In this document: piece by piece, positions 11,196 through 21,682 of the stretch
How the letters are laid out: the number at the start of each line of letters is the position of its first letter
How positions within the stretch are numbered: the stretch's first letter is position 1
Origin: Massariosphaeria phaeospora
Lineage: Eukaryota > Ascomycota > Dothideomycetes > Pleosporales
Assembly: GCA_011032825.1 (NCBI GenBank)
Contig: JAADJZ010000003.1
Coordinates: 1,302,001 to 1,366,000 of the forward strand
Length of the DNA stretch: 64,000 bases
Direction: 5' to 3'
Program-made: the position numbers and the translations under genes
The notes under the pieces: generated by a model
The model's input: only the letters and a program-made list of their open reading frames with translations
What the model was told of the DNA's origin: nothing
Database searches by the model: none

Positions 11196-12191
11196 AGTGG
11201 TTGGAACGAGCGGAGCTGTGGGGGGAGATCCGGGACACAAGTGGGGGAGTATTATAGGCGATTGCATCATTTTGTGATCATCGACTTACTTTTCGAGAGT
11301 TAGTTGTTTCTAAGCAGAGCGAGCAGGGCTTCAGATAGTGGGACTCGGCACGATGGGCGTTATTTTGCCGCTTCAAAATTAGACTCATTGGCAGCAGACC
11401 GATACGCCTCCTCTTAGCTGCATGTTGACAGCAGGAACAGGGGCGGTGCTGAACCATCAGCCTTGCACAACGGCATGGCATGTGGGAGCTTGGCGCAGCT
11501 CCGGACTGCCCGGCAAGTATCCTAGTCAGCTCAGCAACATCTCCCAGAGCTGGTGGGAGTCTCGCCATGTTGGCCGCAGCGGCGCGATACATGATCAGGG
11601 ACAAGAGCGGTGTTGTTGTGTGGCGACGGCTGCCAGCCCTGCCCAGGTGGCGATGTGGTGTTCACTTCGGCAGCTGACAAGCGCAAGGTTCCGAGGCGCC
11701 TCTAGCCAGTGAATTGCGGGGTCGCGCATGATCAACTGCAACACGCGGCATTGGCTAGTACGTCTACTAAGAGTTGCAAAGGGCTGCGAGACTTTCAGCC
11801 TGAGGGCCTGGAGACGGTACGTGTTTGCACCAGTGACATTGTGGGCGAGCCGGGCTACAGTGACTAGGGGCCCCAGGTGAGACATGTTGGAGGAACACGC
11901 CTTGTGCTGAGTGCGGCGGGAGAAGACTTGCGGTGTCGAGGGTATTGGCTAATCGCCTAACAAACCGGTTTGCTGAGGTTGATGGAAGAGAGTATATCGG
12001 TGCATCCCTATTCAGGCGTAGACTGCCCTGAAGCATTCTTGCCACGGCACGACAATCCCGTCCTTATATATCTCACCAAGATCCCCAGCAGAATGGCCCC
12101 TCCTTCCCCTCACTACCACACTGTTTGCATCCAGTAGCCTTGGCTATCGCCACTATTTATTGCGTATCCTCAAACTCGACCCAAACCCGAT
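11196..12191. other. Intergenic, no gene recognised
   Basis: About 1 kb. Several short overlapping frames on both strands carry no recognisable motif. The last 130 nt, with CT-rich runs, is the likely promoter and leader of the secreted-protein gene at 12192. Confidence 0.45.
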
Positions 12192-12962
12192 ATGTCTTTG
12201 CGATTCCTCGCGCTTGCTCTCCTTGCAACAGTGCATGCGAACTCGGCGCGACAAGCTTGTTCGCCATGTAACCCACAAGGCGCGACAGGCACCAACGCTC
12301 CGGCCGTGGGATCGGGACTGGCATCGCTTTACACCAACGTGCTGGCGTCCGTCAAAGACATCCACTTTCGCAAGCGCCAAATGAAGGCCGTCGTTGCGCG
12401 TGAAGACGGATTCTGCTGTCGTCAGACGGTGGACTGTGTGAAGGTCCAAACTCAGAACATTCCGATGTGCTACGACAAGTTCACGACGCAATACACCTTC
12501 CCTGACGGCTCGTTCGGGTCGCTGACCACCGGCGACTATATTTCGGGCCAGTTGAAAGCGAACCTGATAAGTGGAGAATACACGAAGGAGGGCGGAGACA
12601 AGGGCGACATCTATGCCGAGGATGCAGCAGCGAAGCCGAATACTGCAACCATGTCCATCCCTCCGCAATGGACAGCTGAGGGGGTAGGAAGCGCGATCCC
12701 TGCGACAGAGCTGGGATCGGTTGTTCTCATAACCGCGACGATGCCAGGGACCACGATTACCGCGCCGACAGTGCTTCCGGAATCCACGGTGGTGAACAGT
12801 GTCTTCACCAGCATTGTGAATTCCGCAGCTGTGGCCGCTCCGTCGTCGTCGTCGAGTACCGGCGCAACCGGACTGGGCGTGAGGCAAGCGCCCGCCTCGC
12901 TCGGGGTGTCACTATTCAGCGGTTTGATGTACGCCATGTACGCGTGGGAGTGCGGGGTTTGA
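12192..12962 (+). CDS. Predicted secreted protein, possibly GPI-anchored
   Basis: Single exon, 256 residues. Residues 1-17 (MSLRFLALALLATVHAN) form a clear signal peptide. The mature protein begins with a Cys pair (ACSPCNPQG) and has a second Cys cluster (FCCRQTVDCV, about residues 75-84, and a nearby MCYDKF), so disulfide bonding is likely. The C-terminal third is Ser/Thr/Val-rich with a poly-Ser stretch (about 217-221). It ends in a moderately hydrophobic segment (LGVSLFSGLMYAMYAW) consistent with a GPI-attachment signal, though the small-residue omega site is not clear-cut. A wall-linked or secreted role is inferred. I do not recognise a named family; the Cys content is modest and there are no repeats. 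Confidence 0.78.
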   Translation: MSLRFLALALLATVHANSARQACSPCNPQGATGTNAPAVGSGLASLYTNVLASVKDIHFRKRQMKAVVAREDGFCCRQTVDCVKVQTQNIPMCYDKFTTQYTFPDGSFGSLTTGDYISGQLKANLISGEYTKEGGDKGDIYAEDAAAKPNTATMSIPPQWTAEGVGSAIPATELGSVVLITATMPGTTITAPTVLPESTVVNSVFTSIVNSAAVAAPSSSSSTGATGLGVRQAPASLGVSLFSGLMYAMYAWECGV

Positions 12963-13190
12963 AGGCCCAAACGTGTGGCGTCTTCACTTGAGCTGCGAGT
13001 GTCGAGATCTGTTCTTGCAGTATCGGTGTCGTACAACAGGGCGGTTGCCCGAAGACAGCCTCTGGCGGTGGCGTACTGGCGGTCTGCAGGCTGGAGAAGG
13101 CTTGATCGCGTTGGTGTGTTTAGTTGTGTCTGAGCAGTGAGGGGAGATACGTGGGGCGTCTGTTTGTCCAAGCGCCGCTTCCAAGAGAGG

Positions 13191-13865
13191 TCAGCCCGGC
13201 TGGCTCAGGACATGTCGGAGTCTGGCGACCTCTTCCTCGTCGACGTGCTCGCCCGGCCGCGTGATTGCTGCAGAATGATACCATTGAACCTTGGCCTGGC
13301 TCTTCAGACGTGCAGCGTTCGACGACCGGACTCCGCCGCCCAGAATGAATGAGACTTTGGTCCCCCACGTGCTCCGTTGGAGTTGCGCAACACAGTCGGC
13401 ACCGGCAACGGCGTCGGCTTGGCCTCCGCTGGTCAGGATGGACGCGAAGCCGCAGCCGACGAGTTGGCGCGCCGCCTCGGACAGGCTGGGTGTCTGGTCG
13501 AATGCGCGGTGGAAGGTGCAGGGCCGAGGGGCGGCCAGCGCGACGAGTTCTTGGTTGCGAGCCGCATCCACGCAGCGCCCGCCGTCGAGGACGCCGAACA
13601 CGAAGCCGTCGGCGTGTGGCTGGAAGAGGCGGATGGCCGCCTTCATCTGCGCGAACTCGGCGGCCGAGTAGGCAAAGTCGCCCGGCCGCGGTCGGATCAT
13701 GACATGGACAGCAACCCAAGCGGCCGCCGTGCGGAGCTGCTGGAGCGCGGCGAGGCTTGGGGTGAGGCCGCCGGCGGCGTAGTCGGCACAGAGCTCGATG
13801 CGATCAGCGCCAGCGTTGGCCGCCGCGACCGCCGACGGGGCGTTGAAGCAGGCGATTTCGAGCAT
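13191..13865 (-). CDS. CUTC: CutC family protein
   Basis: Single exon of 224 residues on the minus strand, started at the ATG at 13865, where the family usually begins (MLEIACFNAPSAVAAANAG). The CutC TIM-barrel signatures follow: ADRIELCADYAAGGLTPS, VHVMIRPRPGDFAYS, a F-GVLDG strand, the PCTFHRAFDQ motif, GFASILTSGG and the glycine-rich FILGGGVRSSN. In bacteria CutC was linked to copper tolerance; the eukaryotic role is less clear and copper binding is debated, so function should be taken as homology only. The open frame extends upstream without an ATG. Six GATA tetranucleotides lie 50-110 nt upstream. Confidence 0.93.
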   Translation of the reverse strand: MLEIACFNAPSAVAAANAGADRIELCADYAAGGLTPSLAALQQLRTAAAWVAVHVMIRPRPGDFAYSAAEFAQMKAAIRLFQPHADGFVFGVLDGGRCVDAARNQELVALAAPRPCTFHRAFDQTPSLSEAARQLVGCGFASILTSGGQADAVAGADCVAQLQRSTWGTKVSFILGGGVRSSNAARLKSQAKVQWYHSAAITRPGEHVDEEEVARLRHVLSQPG

Positions 13866-13913
13866 TGTCTGGAGTCTGGACTGTCGCAATCGCGGGGGAG
13901 CGGTAGCCAGAGA

Positions 13914-13976
13914 GATAGATAGCCTGGTAGATAGATACTGTAGCCTGGCGGGCGGCGGTAGACAAATAGATAGATA
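13914..13976. repeat. GATA tetranucleotide cluster upstream of CUTC
   Basis: Three pairs of GATA (at 13914/13918, 13930/13934 and 13969/13973) lie 49-111 nt upstream of the CUTC start. They could be sites for a fungal GATA factor (iron or nitrogen regulators bind GATA cores) or simply short microsatellites. Pairing in steps of 4 nt favours a microsatellite. Confidence 0.6.
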
Positions 13977-14199
13977 GGCGGACGGCCATGGCCCGGCACG
14001 CTAGCACTGTTCGGGTTAGCCAGAACACATGACCGGCCCCACCTGCCCAGCCTTGCAGTCACTGAACGTCTACCACTCACTCTGGACGTCTACACCCACT
14101 CTGAACGCCGTGGCTTGTGCCAGCTGTTTGGAGTGGCCTTGAAAGGCTTCATTCGGGCCATTCCTCATCTACGAATCTGCCAGCTGTAGCTGTAGCTGT

Positions 14200-14241
14200 C
14201 ATCTACCATCTGCCATCTGCCATCCGCCATCCGCCATCTAC
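14200..14241. repeat. Seven-nucleotide tandem repeat
   Basis: Six tandem 7-nt units of the form CATCYRC (variants CATCTAC, CATCTGC and CATCCGC) lying just beyond the stop codon of the glucanase gene, in its probable 3' untranslated region. Confidence 0.8.
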
Positions 14242-14258
14242 TCTCTACTCCTTCCCAC

Positions 14259-15471
14259 CTAGCATGGCGACAGCTCAGCAGCCTTGCCAGCGTCTTCGGG
14301 CAGCACCCCTACCTTAACCGCCGCACTGTAGCTCCAGCGCCAGTCTCCTCCAAGCTGCGTCTTCCAGCTCCAGAAGACCCACCCAGCCTGCTTCTCATAT
14401 GCCACCACCTGCGCAGCCCACCATTTGGTGTAGAAAGCCTTGTTCTGCTCCCTCGTAGGCTCCCACTCGGCCGTTTTCTCGACACTGCTCTCGACGCCAA
14501 GACTCCATTCTCCAATCACGATTGGTGTGTTGCCTGCCTCGCCGAAAGAGTCGCCGCACGAGGTGCTGAGATATGACTCCTTGGTGTGCTGCACAGGCGC
14601 ATATTTCAGATACCGGTGGTTGTCATAGGCGACGCCGTGCTTGCCGCTCATGACATCCTTTGGATTGCCAGCGCCCCACGTTTTATCCATGAACTGAACC
14701 GTCAGCCGCTTGTCTTTGGACACGCCGAGCTTTTTCTCCACTTCGCGAATCTTTTCGTATGCTGTCGCGTAGTACTGTAAGAGTAGGGGTGCCTGCGAGT
14801 AGTCTCGCACGGGCTCGTTCAGTACTTGGATAGTTCCAGTCGTGTTGTAGGCGGCGTTTGTGTGTATGTGCTCGGTCATGGCTTGCAAGAATGCGTAGGC
14901 CTGGTTGAAGCGGTCAGGTTCAAAGAACCCGGCTGTCGAGACGAACTATGGGAGTCGTCAGAGACTTTAAAAGATATGGAATGATGCGTTGACGACATAC
15001 TTGACCGGTAGATGGCTGCTGTGGTGTCTGTGCAGCAGGGGCGCCATGTAGATCCAGGATAACATAGAGTTGCTTTGCTGTGGCCCAGCTTGCAAGTCGG
15101 TCCAGATAAGCCATTCCACCTCGAGGAAATTGCTCTCCAGGTTTTTGAACCGTGCTTTCCACGATCCAATGACCCAAAGGCACCCTGATAGTGTTCAGTC
15201 CGTACTTTTTGATCTCGTCCATGTCTTGCTCAGTAACCCATGTCTCCCAGTGGTCCCGGAAAGCTTTATCCGCGGTTTCCTGACCGAGTTTGCTAACACA
15301 CTCGAGCTCCGACTTCAAGCTGCCACAGCCCATAGATTCCCATTTCCTCATCATCATCCACGGCTCCACGACAAAAAGAGAACCGAGATTCACACCGCGG
15401 AGTTTGTCGTGAGGGAGCCACGCGGCGACCGCGCCGCATAGAGCCAGAAGAGGTAAGAGACCTGCTTTCAT
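14259..15471 (-). CDS. Secreted glucan endo-1,6-beta-glucosidase (GH5)
   Basis: Two exons on the minus strand, 15471-15001 and 14945-14259, with a 55-nt intron; 385 residues. Residues 1-17 are a signal peptide. The mature protein opens WLPHDKLRGVNLGSLFVVEP, the hallmark start of fungal endo-beta-1,6-glucanase B in glycoside hydrolase family 5. Then come YGLNTIRVPLGHW and LDLHGAPAAQT. The catalytic acid/base is Glu in VLNEPV (about 201) and the nucleophile Glu in VIGEWSLG (about 303). A terminal WVFWSWKTQ strand is also typical. It would cut beta-1,6-glucan in its own wall or in other fungi. The length fits the family. Exo-1,3-glucanase is the main alternative, but the N-terminal VVEPWM motif favours 1,6. 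Confidence 0.93.
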
Positions 15472-16380
15472 ATTGAAGTTGAGGTTGTTGGTAGAGGGCT
15501 CCTTAGAGGAGTTTTCTCGCAGAAATCCCTGTGCCTCGAAGAACTAGTCGTCATTAACTATCGCAATGACAAGAACCTCCTGTGACTAAACCTAGGAAAA
15601 GGTAAGGATCTAGTCGTGTCGTATACCCCGAACAACTCAACACCTCGCTTGGGCGAAAGGAACAGACCTTGTAATACCGCAACGGTCTGGAGACTCACTT
15701 ACCTGGATACACGACCCGTCCGGGAGCAGCGCCACTCGCTTCAACTTTTGAGGAGATAGATGTCGTGCAAGTAACATGTGTGAAAAGAGGATTGCTCACC
15801 TTTTAGACCTTGCCTGGTGGTGGATGTTGCTTTTCGGAAAAAGCAGCCGTGACGTAGCGCACCACTGTTTCACTCATAGAATCGGAAAATGGTTGACTTG
15901 CAGATGCAAACCTGAAATACTGACTCGCAAGACATGGACCGCATGCTTGGTCGAGCTCATAGCCACCCCGCAGTGAGCAAGGACATAGGATGGTATCGGT
16001 CCTGCAAAGATTAGAGGACTGGAAAACGAGTGTGAGAACAGGCACGAGAGACGACTCACTGTCGATGAAACAAAAATGTAGCGTCCTAAGGCTGCGTAAG
16101 CACAGATGCGTGCTTATGGAGTGGCTGTAAATGTTACTAGACCATGGACGTCGCCCAATCTTGCGGCACACACCAATAACAGCGACGAACGCTCAATGAA
16201 AAGGAAGTCGATTGCCGCGGAGATCGACCGAACTGTCATAGCGAAAACGTATGTAATGTACTACAGCTAGGACCAATCGTACATGTGGGAGTTCTGAACA
16301 AATCCGTCCATCAGCACAGCATTCGATCTCCATCTTGAGGACTGGTCTTCTTCTTTCGCGCTCTCAATCATAGAATACAC
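15472..16380. other. No intact gene; glucanase promoter side
   Basis: About 900 nt upstream of the GH5 gene. Only short motif-free frames. It probably includes the glucanase promoter, whose boundaries I cannot see. Confidence 0.4.
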
Positions 16381-16850
16381 CTAAAACTCGTTGTTGGTCA
16401 AAGTAACGTCATAAATGCCCGCTTCGATAGCTCCCATACATTTCTCATCTGTTGGAGGGATTCCGCTCGACGGGGCGCGGTCCCTGTTATTGTTCACTGA
16501 CCACATGTATGCATAGAGAACGAGCACCATAACTAGCTTGGTTGAATACCCAATGAGCATGCTGCGATCAGTTAGCTGGGTCGGCAGCACAGGTGGTAAA
16601 GGAGAGGACCTACGCGGAATAAGCGCCTGGGGCCTCGCGCCTCGCTGCTCTTGAAGGTCCGTGGCCCAAAGATGATGCCAATTTGACACCACGTAAACAG
16701 TGACGCCGGTCAACTGCTTCTTGGTATACCTTGCAATGTTTGAAGACACGATTGTCAGGTTTATACTAAAACCTTGGCCCTGAAGATAGTAGAGCCATAT
16801 AGCCTCTAAGCGAACGCATTTGTTGCTATTTGTGTCCCGACAAAGAAACT
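16381..16850 (-). pseudogene. Fossil C-terminus of a Dal5/allantoate-type MFS permease
   Basis: On the minus strand, three short stretches in different frames line up with the last third of an anion:cation symporter (Dal5/Tna1) permease. First comes WLYYLQGQGFS then IVSSNIARYTKKQL. One nucleotide out of frame is CQIGIIFGPRTFKSSEA, matching the family's CxGNIIGPQTFxxxEAP loop. A possible intron follows (donor near 16609, acceptor near 16562). Then MLIGYSTKLVMVLVLYAYMW, then NNNRDRA and a short acidic tail ending NNEF at 16381. Such permeases carry allantoate, nicotinate or related anions across the plasma membrane. The upstream two thirds are not recognisable, and the frame change means the remnant cannot encode a working transporter. 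Confidence 0.6.
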
Positions 16851-17969
16851 AGCGCTAATGATGCAAAATCGTATATGCTACGGTCATGGTGATTAAGCTA
16901 GAGCTCGGCCAAGGTGTGCCAGCCCCCGAGAGAAGGGAGGAAAATTCGACTGCTCCACCGCCGATCTGAAGATACTAGGTGCCGAGGGTATCAATGCCGA
17001 AAAAGGTAACAATCATGGGGCTAAGAACAGTCAGCATTTGTGACATGCTCATGCTAAGACGACCGAAGCTTGCAATAGCCAAACCTGAGTTGGGAATTTG
17101 AAAATAATCCATGTCTTTGGGCCGTAAAATGTCCGTCAGGTTTGGTACTTCTTGAAATGACAGTTCTTGACGCTTTGACGGTTTCAGCGACACGTTCCAC
17201 CGCAATTACCCTTTCTCGAGTTCGATCACGACATCGAAACCTGTGTAGACCCAATGATTAACAACTGATGTAGGGATGGAGCTAGCAGAGACTTATACTA
17301 GAATCCTGTGTGGAAAATATTGAGCCTGGATGTTTGTGGTCGACTAGTACTCCGTAGGAAAGCCAAAGTTGATTCAGGCTTAGTAATCAGCTCTGCGCCT
17401 GATGACCTCTAGTACCAAGGTAGTTTCTGATGGCAGCGGTGGTAAAGATCGAAAGTACAGTATATAGGCGTGTGATGACGAACGACTGTGAAGAAATATG
17501 CTGGGGCAGTGAAGAAGCGGAGGCGATGAACGAAGATCCTATTTTCGCACAGTTGTGCTAGTCTCGAAATGGCAAAGCCGATTAGCAATCGGTTTGATAG
17601 CGTTCCTGCCAGCGTAGGCACTAACTTGTGCTGTTGAACAATATACAATGCTAACACTTGCTATGTAATTGCTGTTCACCCTGAGACTAACCCAAAGCCC
17701 TACAGGATGAGTATTAATCTTCGCCGTCTGTGCCAATGCACGGCCACGTGATAGGCTCCGCAAGCTTACCAATATTCTGTATCAAGAATCACTACACCAC
17801 AAAGGGTAACGTCTATCGGTATCTAAGTACCTTATTGGGCCAAGCTCGCCCGGTAAAAGAACAAAACAGAACAGCGGACCGAAACCTCCGAGGCTGTGCC
17901 TCAGTCCCCCTCTTTTGATCCTCCACGTACGGAGTAGTGTAGCTGGCATTGCAAGGTGTACTAGACAAC
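16851..17969. other. Gene-free stretch
   Basis: About 1.1 kb without a recognisable gene. One minus-strand frame ending at 16975 contains a hydrophobic tail but matches nothing I know. A 9-nt motif TACTCCGTA at 17348 and its complement at 17928 form a widely spaced inverted pair. The far right must carry the methyltransferase promoter. Confidence 0.4.
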
Positions 17970-19053
17970 ATGTCTACCGTCGCAGTGAGTCCTATGCTGG
18001 TGTCAGAGAGTGATGAGAGCGGAGAAAAGAGGCAGTATCATGAAACGAAGGCAGCGTACGCTCTGCCGAATGAGTAAGTTGGGAACCTCCGCTCCACACA
18101 GATACCTGGTATACAACAATGTACTGTGCATGAGATGCTGATCAACGGTTAGCAATGTCGAGCAACAGCGCTTGGAGTTGCAGCATTCATTATTCAAGGG
18201 ACTCATGGGAGAACGCATCATCCATGCACCACTGCCCAAAGACATCGGTAGAGCTGTAGATATCGGCTGTGGCACAGGAAGCGTAACTCACGAAATCGCA
18301 TCCAACTATGCTTCCGCCTCTGTATACGGTGTGGACCTATCCGCTGTTCCCACCAATCTGCGCACGCCGTTGTCGAACCTTACGTACGTCCAAGCTGACT
18401 TCGACGTACTCACCAATCCGGAGAACCCCGATCCCCGGTTCCCGCAAGCCTCATTCGACTATGTTTTCTCGCGGATGCTGATCTACGGAATCACCAACTG
18501 GAAGTCCTATGTTGAACGGGCCGTATTGATGGCCGAACCGGGCGCCTGGGTCGAGATGCAGGAAGCGGACTACCACTGGTACCGACTCCCGTCCTCGTCT
18601 GGTTTACCATCACGCGAGACGTTCGCGCCGCACACGCTGTCGCTATCGGAGCTAGAAGCAAAGAAGCACCCGTCAGAAGCGTATGCTGTGACGCCGTTCT
18701 GGTCGCAGACGCACAACTCCCTTCTGCGCGCGAAAAGCCTGAATCCCTTTGCCGGCTCTGAACTTGGCTCGTTGTTTGATGCCGCGGGCCTTGAAGATAT
18801 TGCCGTGAGGCGGTACATCTCCACCTGTGGAGAGTGGGAGGGACTCACCCCTGAAGCCGCCCAGTTTGGCCAGTACGTAGGAAAGCAGACGCCGCTGATG
18901 TGCGGCCCGCTTATGCAGAGGTTGGGGCGCGAGACTGGGCGAGACGAGCAGGAAGTGAAGACGGCAATGGACGATCTAGCGAGGGAATTTGAAGTCGGCA
19001 AAGGGCAGCGGCTTTGGTTTTGGGTATATGTTGTTTGCGGACGAAAGGCTTGA
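17970..19053 (+). CDS. LaeA-like class I SAM-dependent methyltransferase
   Basis: Two exons, 17970-18073 and 18153-19053, with a 79-nt intron; 334 residues. The start region (about YHETKAAYALPND, then VEQQRLELQHSLFKG) matches the family's Y-LPND-E-EQ-RL--QH motif found in fungal LaeA/UMTA-type methyltransferases; the intron falls inside this motif and splicing restores it. SAM-binding motif I is VDIGCGTGSVTHEIA (about 70-85), followed by VYGVDLSAV (motif II acid) and FDYVFSRMLIYGI, then PGAWVEMQEADY. Substrates of most paralogues are unknown; LaeA itself is a nuclear regulator of secondary metabolism, but this is one of many related copies and I do not assign orthology. A transposon begins 91 nt after its stop. 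Confidence 0.9.
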
Positions 19054-19144
19054 GCCTGATTTATACTCGGTTCTGCCTAGATGCACAGGCTAGTGCGGCG
19101 CAATAAGGAGCCGCCGGGCTATCCCTTTGTATGTATACCACCTA

Positions 19145-19241
19145 CTCGGGCCCAAAAGGTTTCTCCGAAAAATCTCAAGAGATTGCCCGTGCGTAGCACG
19201 GGCCTATCCCCCCAATAGAAATGATCCCCCCAATGCAAACA
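19145..19241 (+). repeat. Left terminal inverted repeat, 97 bp
   Basis: Begins CTCGGGCCCAAAAGG. Inside are an 8-bp hairpin (GCCCGTGC and GCACGGGC, 19185-19203, loop GTA) and two direct copies of ATCCCCCCAAT (19206-19216 and 19224-19234), 18 nt apart. The repeated 11-mers are good candidates for transposase binding sites (inference). Confidence 0.93.
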
Positions 19242-19316
19242 AAATACTTCTATATAAATCAACACCCGCCACAACGCTATATAATTAATTTCTAAAGCGG
19301 TAGAAATCTTTTAAAC

Positions 19317-21593
19317 ATGCCTCGCAACCCTGCTAACGCGAAAAAATACGCTAGAGAGGCGGTAGATTTGCAGCTGCACGCGTCGCACCTTCGCACCTAC
19401 ACAGCGCCCAACCTCAAATCGTACGCTACAGTCCACAACCTCCCTTACGCTCGCTTGCGCCGTGCCTATCTCAAGCTCCCAACGCGATCTGATCGTGAGG
19501 CAACTCAGCTGCTGTCGCCTGCCCAAGATCTCGCTCTCGTGCGCTTTATCGACTCGATTGACGCCATCGGTTTGGGGATACACCGGGTGCAGGTTGAGCA
19601 GCAGGCAAACCTGATACTTCAAGAGTCGTATTTGGGAGTTGATGAGGCCCCTCCGCCGTTGGGCAAACATTGGGCGCGCCGCTGGCTACAGAGGCACCCA
19701 AAATACAAGCGCGTCAAGGCAAAGCCAATGGAGATAGCGAGGAAACTCGCCCAGCAACCAGAGGCGCTGCGCGCCTGGTTCACGACTTTAGAGAGCCACA
19801 TTGAACGCCTGGGCGTGTTGCCTCGCGATACGTACAATATGGACGAAACTGGCTGCCGGATTGGCGTCGCAACCAGCCAGTACGTTTACAGCCGATATGG
19901 GCGCCAGATTTTTATACCTAACGCCAACAACCGCGAGTTGATGACTCTCGTAGAGTGCGTAAGCGCTGACGGCGAGGCAATAACGCCTCTAGTTATTATC
20001 AAAGCAACTACAGTAATGGAGCACTGGATACCTGACTTGCCTGAAGACTACCTTATTGACGTTAGCGACAGCGGTTACAGCAACGATCGGATAGCGCTTG
20101 ACTGGCTCAAACACTTTGATAAGATGACAGCTAGGCGACAGCAAGGCGTATGGCGGCTACTACTCGTTGATGGCCACGGATCTCATGAGACGAGAGAGTT
20201 TGCTCAATACGCTGAGGATAATCGTATCCTGCTATACTCGCTGCCACCTCACACGACTCACATGTTGCAGCCACTTGACGTTGGCTGTTTTCAACCACTC
20301 AAATGGTATCACGGTCGCCAGCTTGACTGGGCTGCTCGCGCTGGGTCTAAAGATATAAGCAAAGCTGACTTTCTAGCGACTGTAGCAGAGATCCGACGTC
20401 TCACGTTCACTCGCAGCACCATACTAAGCGGTTGGCAACGTACAGGGCTTGCGCCGTTCAAACCTGATATTGTACTTCGTCAATTGAAGCTACTAGAAAA
20501 CTGCAACTCTAGCGACGACGAGCGCTCGCCTACGCCTCCGCTACCTGTACGCTCTACAACGCCTATAGTACTCTCCTCGCCGCCAAAGGTTGGCTCGTCG
20601 CCATCTCGCGAGCCATCTCGCGCGCCCATCCGGCGCTACAACCACGTCAAGATTGACCTACAACAGGCGCAGCTCGTCCGCCGCGCCTACACGCCTACAA
20701 CGCCAGAGCCAGCAGAGCCAAAGCTGGGGGACGCCGCCTGGCGCACGCCAAAGACTGTACGCCAAATACAGGCGCAGGAGCCTTTCGTCCAAGCTGTGCT
20801 GCGTCAACACCTCCCTCGAGAGGTTGCTGCCAGCGTTATCAAACACCAGCGGGGCGTCTCAGCGCTCGCTCGCGCGGCGGGTGGCCTGCAGCGAGAGCTG
20901 CGTAAAACAGAGGCAGCTGTGACTGCTAAAGATGAGCGCCGGCGCCGAAAACGGCGTGCGCTTGACGTCAAGGGTGGCCCAATCTACGCCCAAGACGCGC
21001 GCGCGATGGTACAGCAGCGGGTCGTCAACGACGCTGCTCGCGCTGTACGAGACGTTACAGCTAAACAACTTCGCCAGATTACGGTTTTACTTAACAAATA
21101 CCTCAAGGTACTGCCTCCTGTGAGGAACTGGGGCAGAAAGTACGTCAATCGAAGAAAGGCAAAGGTTGTAGCCTACCGCAACGTCGCCCGCTGGGTACAC
21201 CCCCTTGACGACGAGCGCTACAACACTATAGCAGCGAGCAAATTGGAGTATATACAGCAGCCGAGCAGCCTCAAATATAGGCGCAAAGTAACCGACGAGT
21301 TGACGCTAGCTATTGACGTGGCTGGCCAGGTGCGTTGCCTGATTGACCCGTACAACAAACTCGTCATCGCGAAACTACAGGCAGAAAATCAACTACGAGA
21401 GGAGCAAGACAGCCAGAGGAGAGCAGAGGAAGAGGACTCACTGCTGGCTCAGCAATCTCGTTCACAAAGCGTCAAAAACGAGTCTCAACCTGCCCCTACA
21501 GAGTTGCTGGATGAGGTCTCTGATGAGGCCTCATCCGACGCTGAGGGCAGCGACGCAACCCACGCCTCGCCTAATAATGCGCAAAATGACTAG
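19317..21593 (+). CDS. Pogo/Fot-type DDE transposase
   Basis: Single exon, 758 residues, no internal stop. The N-terminal region (about 1-140) holds helix-turn-helix DNA-binding domains; the second, around LGKHWARRWLQRHPKYKRVK, is the CENP-B-type HTH of pogo-like transposases. The DDE superfamily domain spans about 170-400 with a DD35D triad: Asp176 in YNMDETG, Asp285 in LLLVDGHGSH and Asp321 in HMLQPLDVG. These spacings and motifs are the family norm and all three acids are present, so the enzyme looks catalytically competent. A long C-terminal region (about 400-758) is basic then acidic, with a QAQEPFVQAVLRQHLPRE stretch and an alpha-helical RKTEAAVTAKDERRRRKR segment, and ends in an acidic tail. 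It cuts and pastes the element at TA sites in the nucleus. Confidence 0.96.
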   Translation: MPRNPANAKKYAREAVDLQLHASHLRTYTAPNLKSYATVHNLPYARLRRAYLKLPTRSDREATQLLSPAQDLALVRFIDSIDAIGLGIHRVQVEQQANLILQESYLGVDEAPPPLGKHWARRWLQRHPKYKRVKAKPMEIARKLAQQPEALRAWFTTLESHIERLGVLPRDTYNMDETGCRIGVATSQYVYSRYGRQIFIPNANNRELMTLVECVSADGEAITPLVIIKATTVMEHWIPDLPEDYLIDVSDSGYSNDRIALDWLKHFDKMTARRQQGVWRLLLVDGHGSHETREFAQYAEDNRILLYSLPPHTTHMLQPLDVGCFQPLKWYHGRQLDWAARAGSKDISKADFLATVAEIRRLTFTRSTILSGWQRTGLAPFKPDIVLRQLKLLENCNSSDDERSPTPPLPVRSTTPIVLSSPPKVGSSPSREPSRAPIRRYNHVKIDLQQAQLVRRAYTPTTPEPAEPKLGDAAWRTPKTVRQIQAQEPFVQAVLRQHLPREVAASVIKHQRGVSALARAAGGLQRELRKTEAAVTAKDERRRRKRRALDVKGGPIYAQDARAMVQQRVVNDAARAVRDVTAKQLRQITVLLNKYLKVLPPVRNWGRKYVNRRKAKVVAYRNVARWVHPLDDERYNTIAASKLEYIQQPSSLKYRRKVTDELTLAIDVAGQVRCLIDPYNKLVIAKLQAENQLREEQDSQRRAEEEDSLLAQQSRSQSVKNESQPAPTELLDEVSDEASSDAEGSDATHASPNNAQND

Positions 21594-21682
21594 GGCCTTC
21601 AATAATGTGTATAGATTAATTCTACGGGTTTACAATGTCTGAATTACGCGTAGCTAGCTAACAAATTGAGACTGCAGTGTAC

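Noticed and set aside
14259..15471. GH5 gene as exo-1,3-beta-glucanase
   Set aside because: The RGVNLGSLFVVEPWM start and later motifs fit the endo-1,6 branch better.
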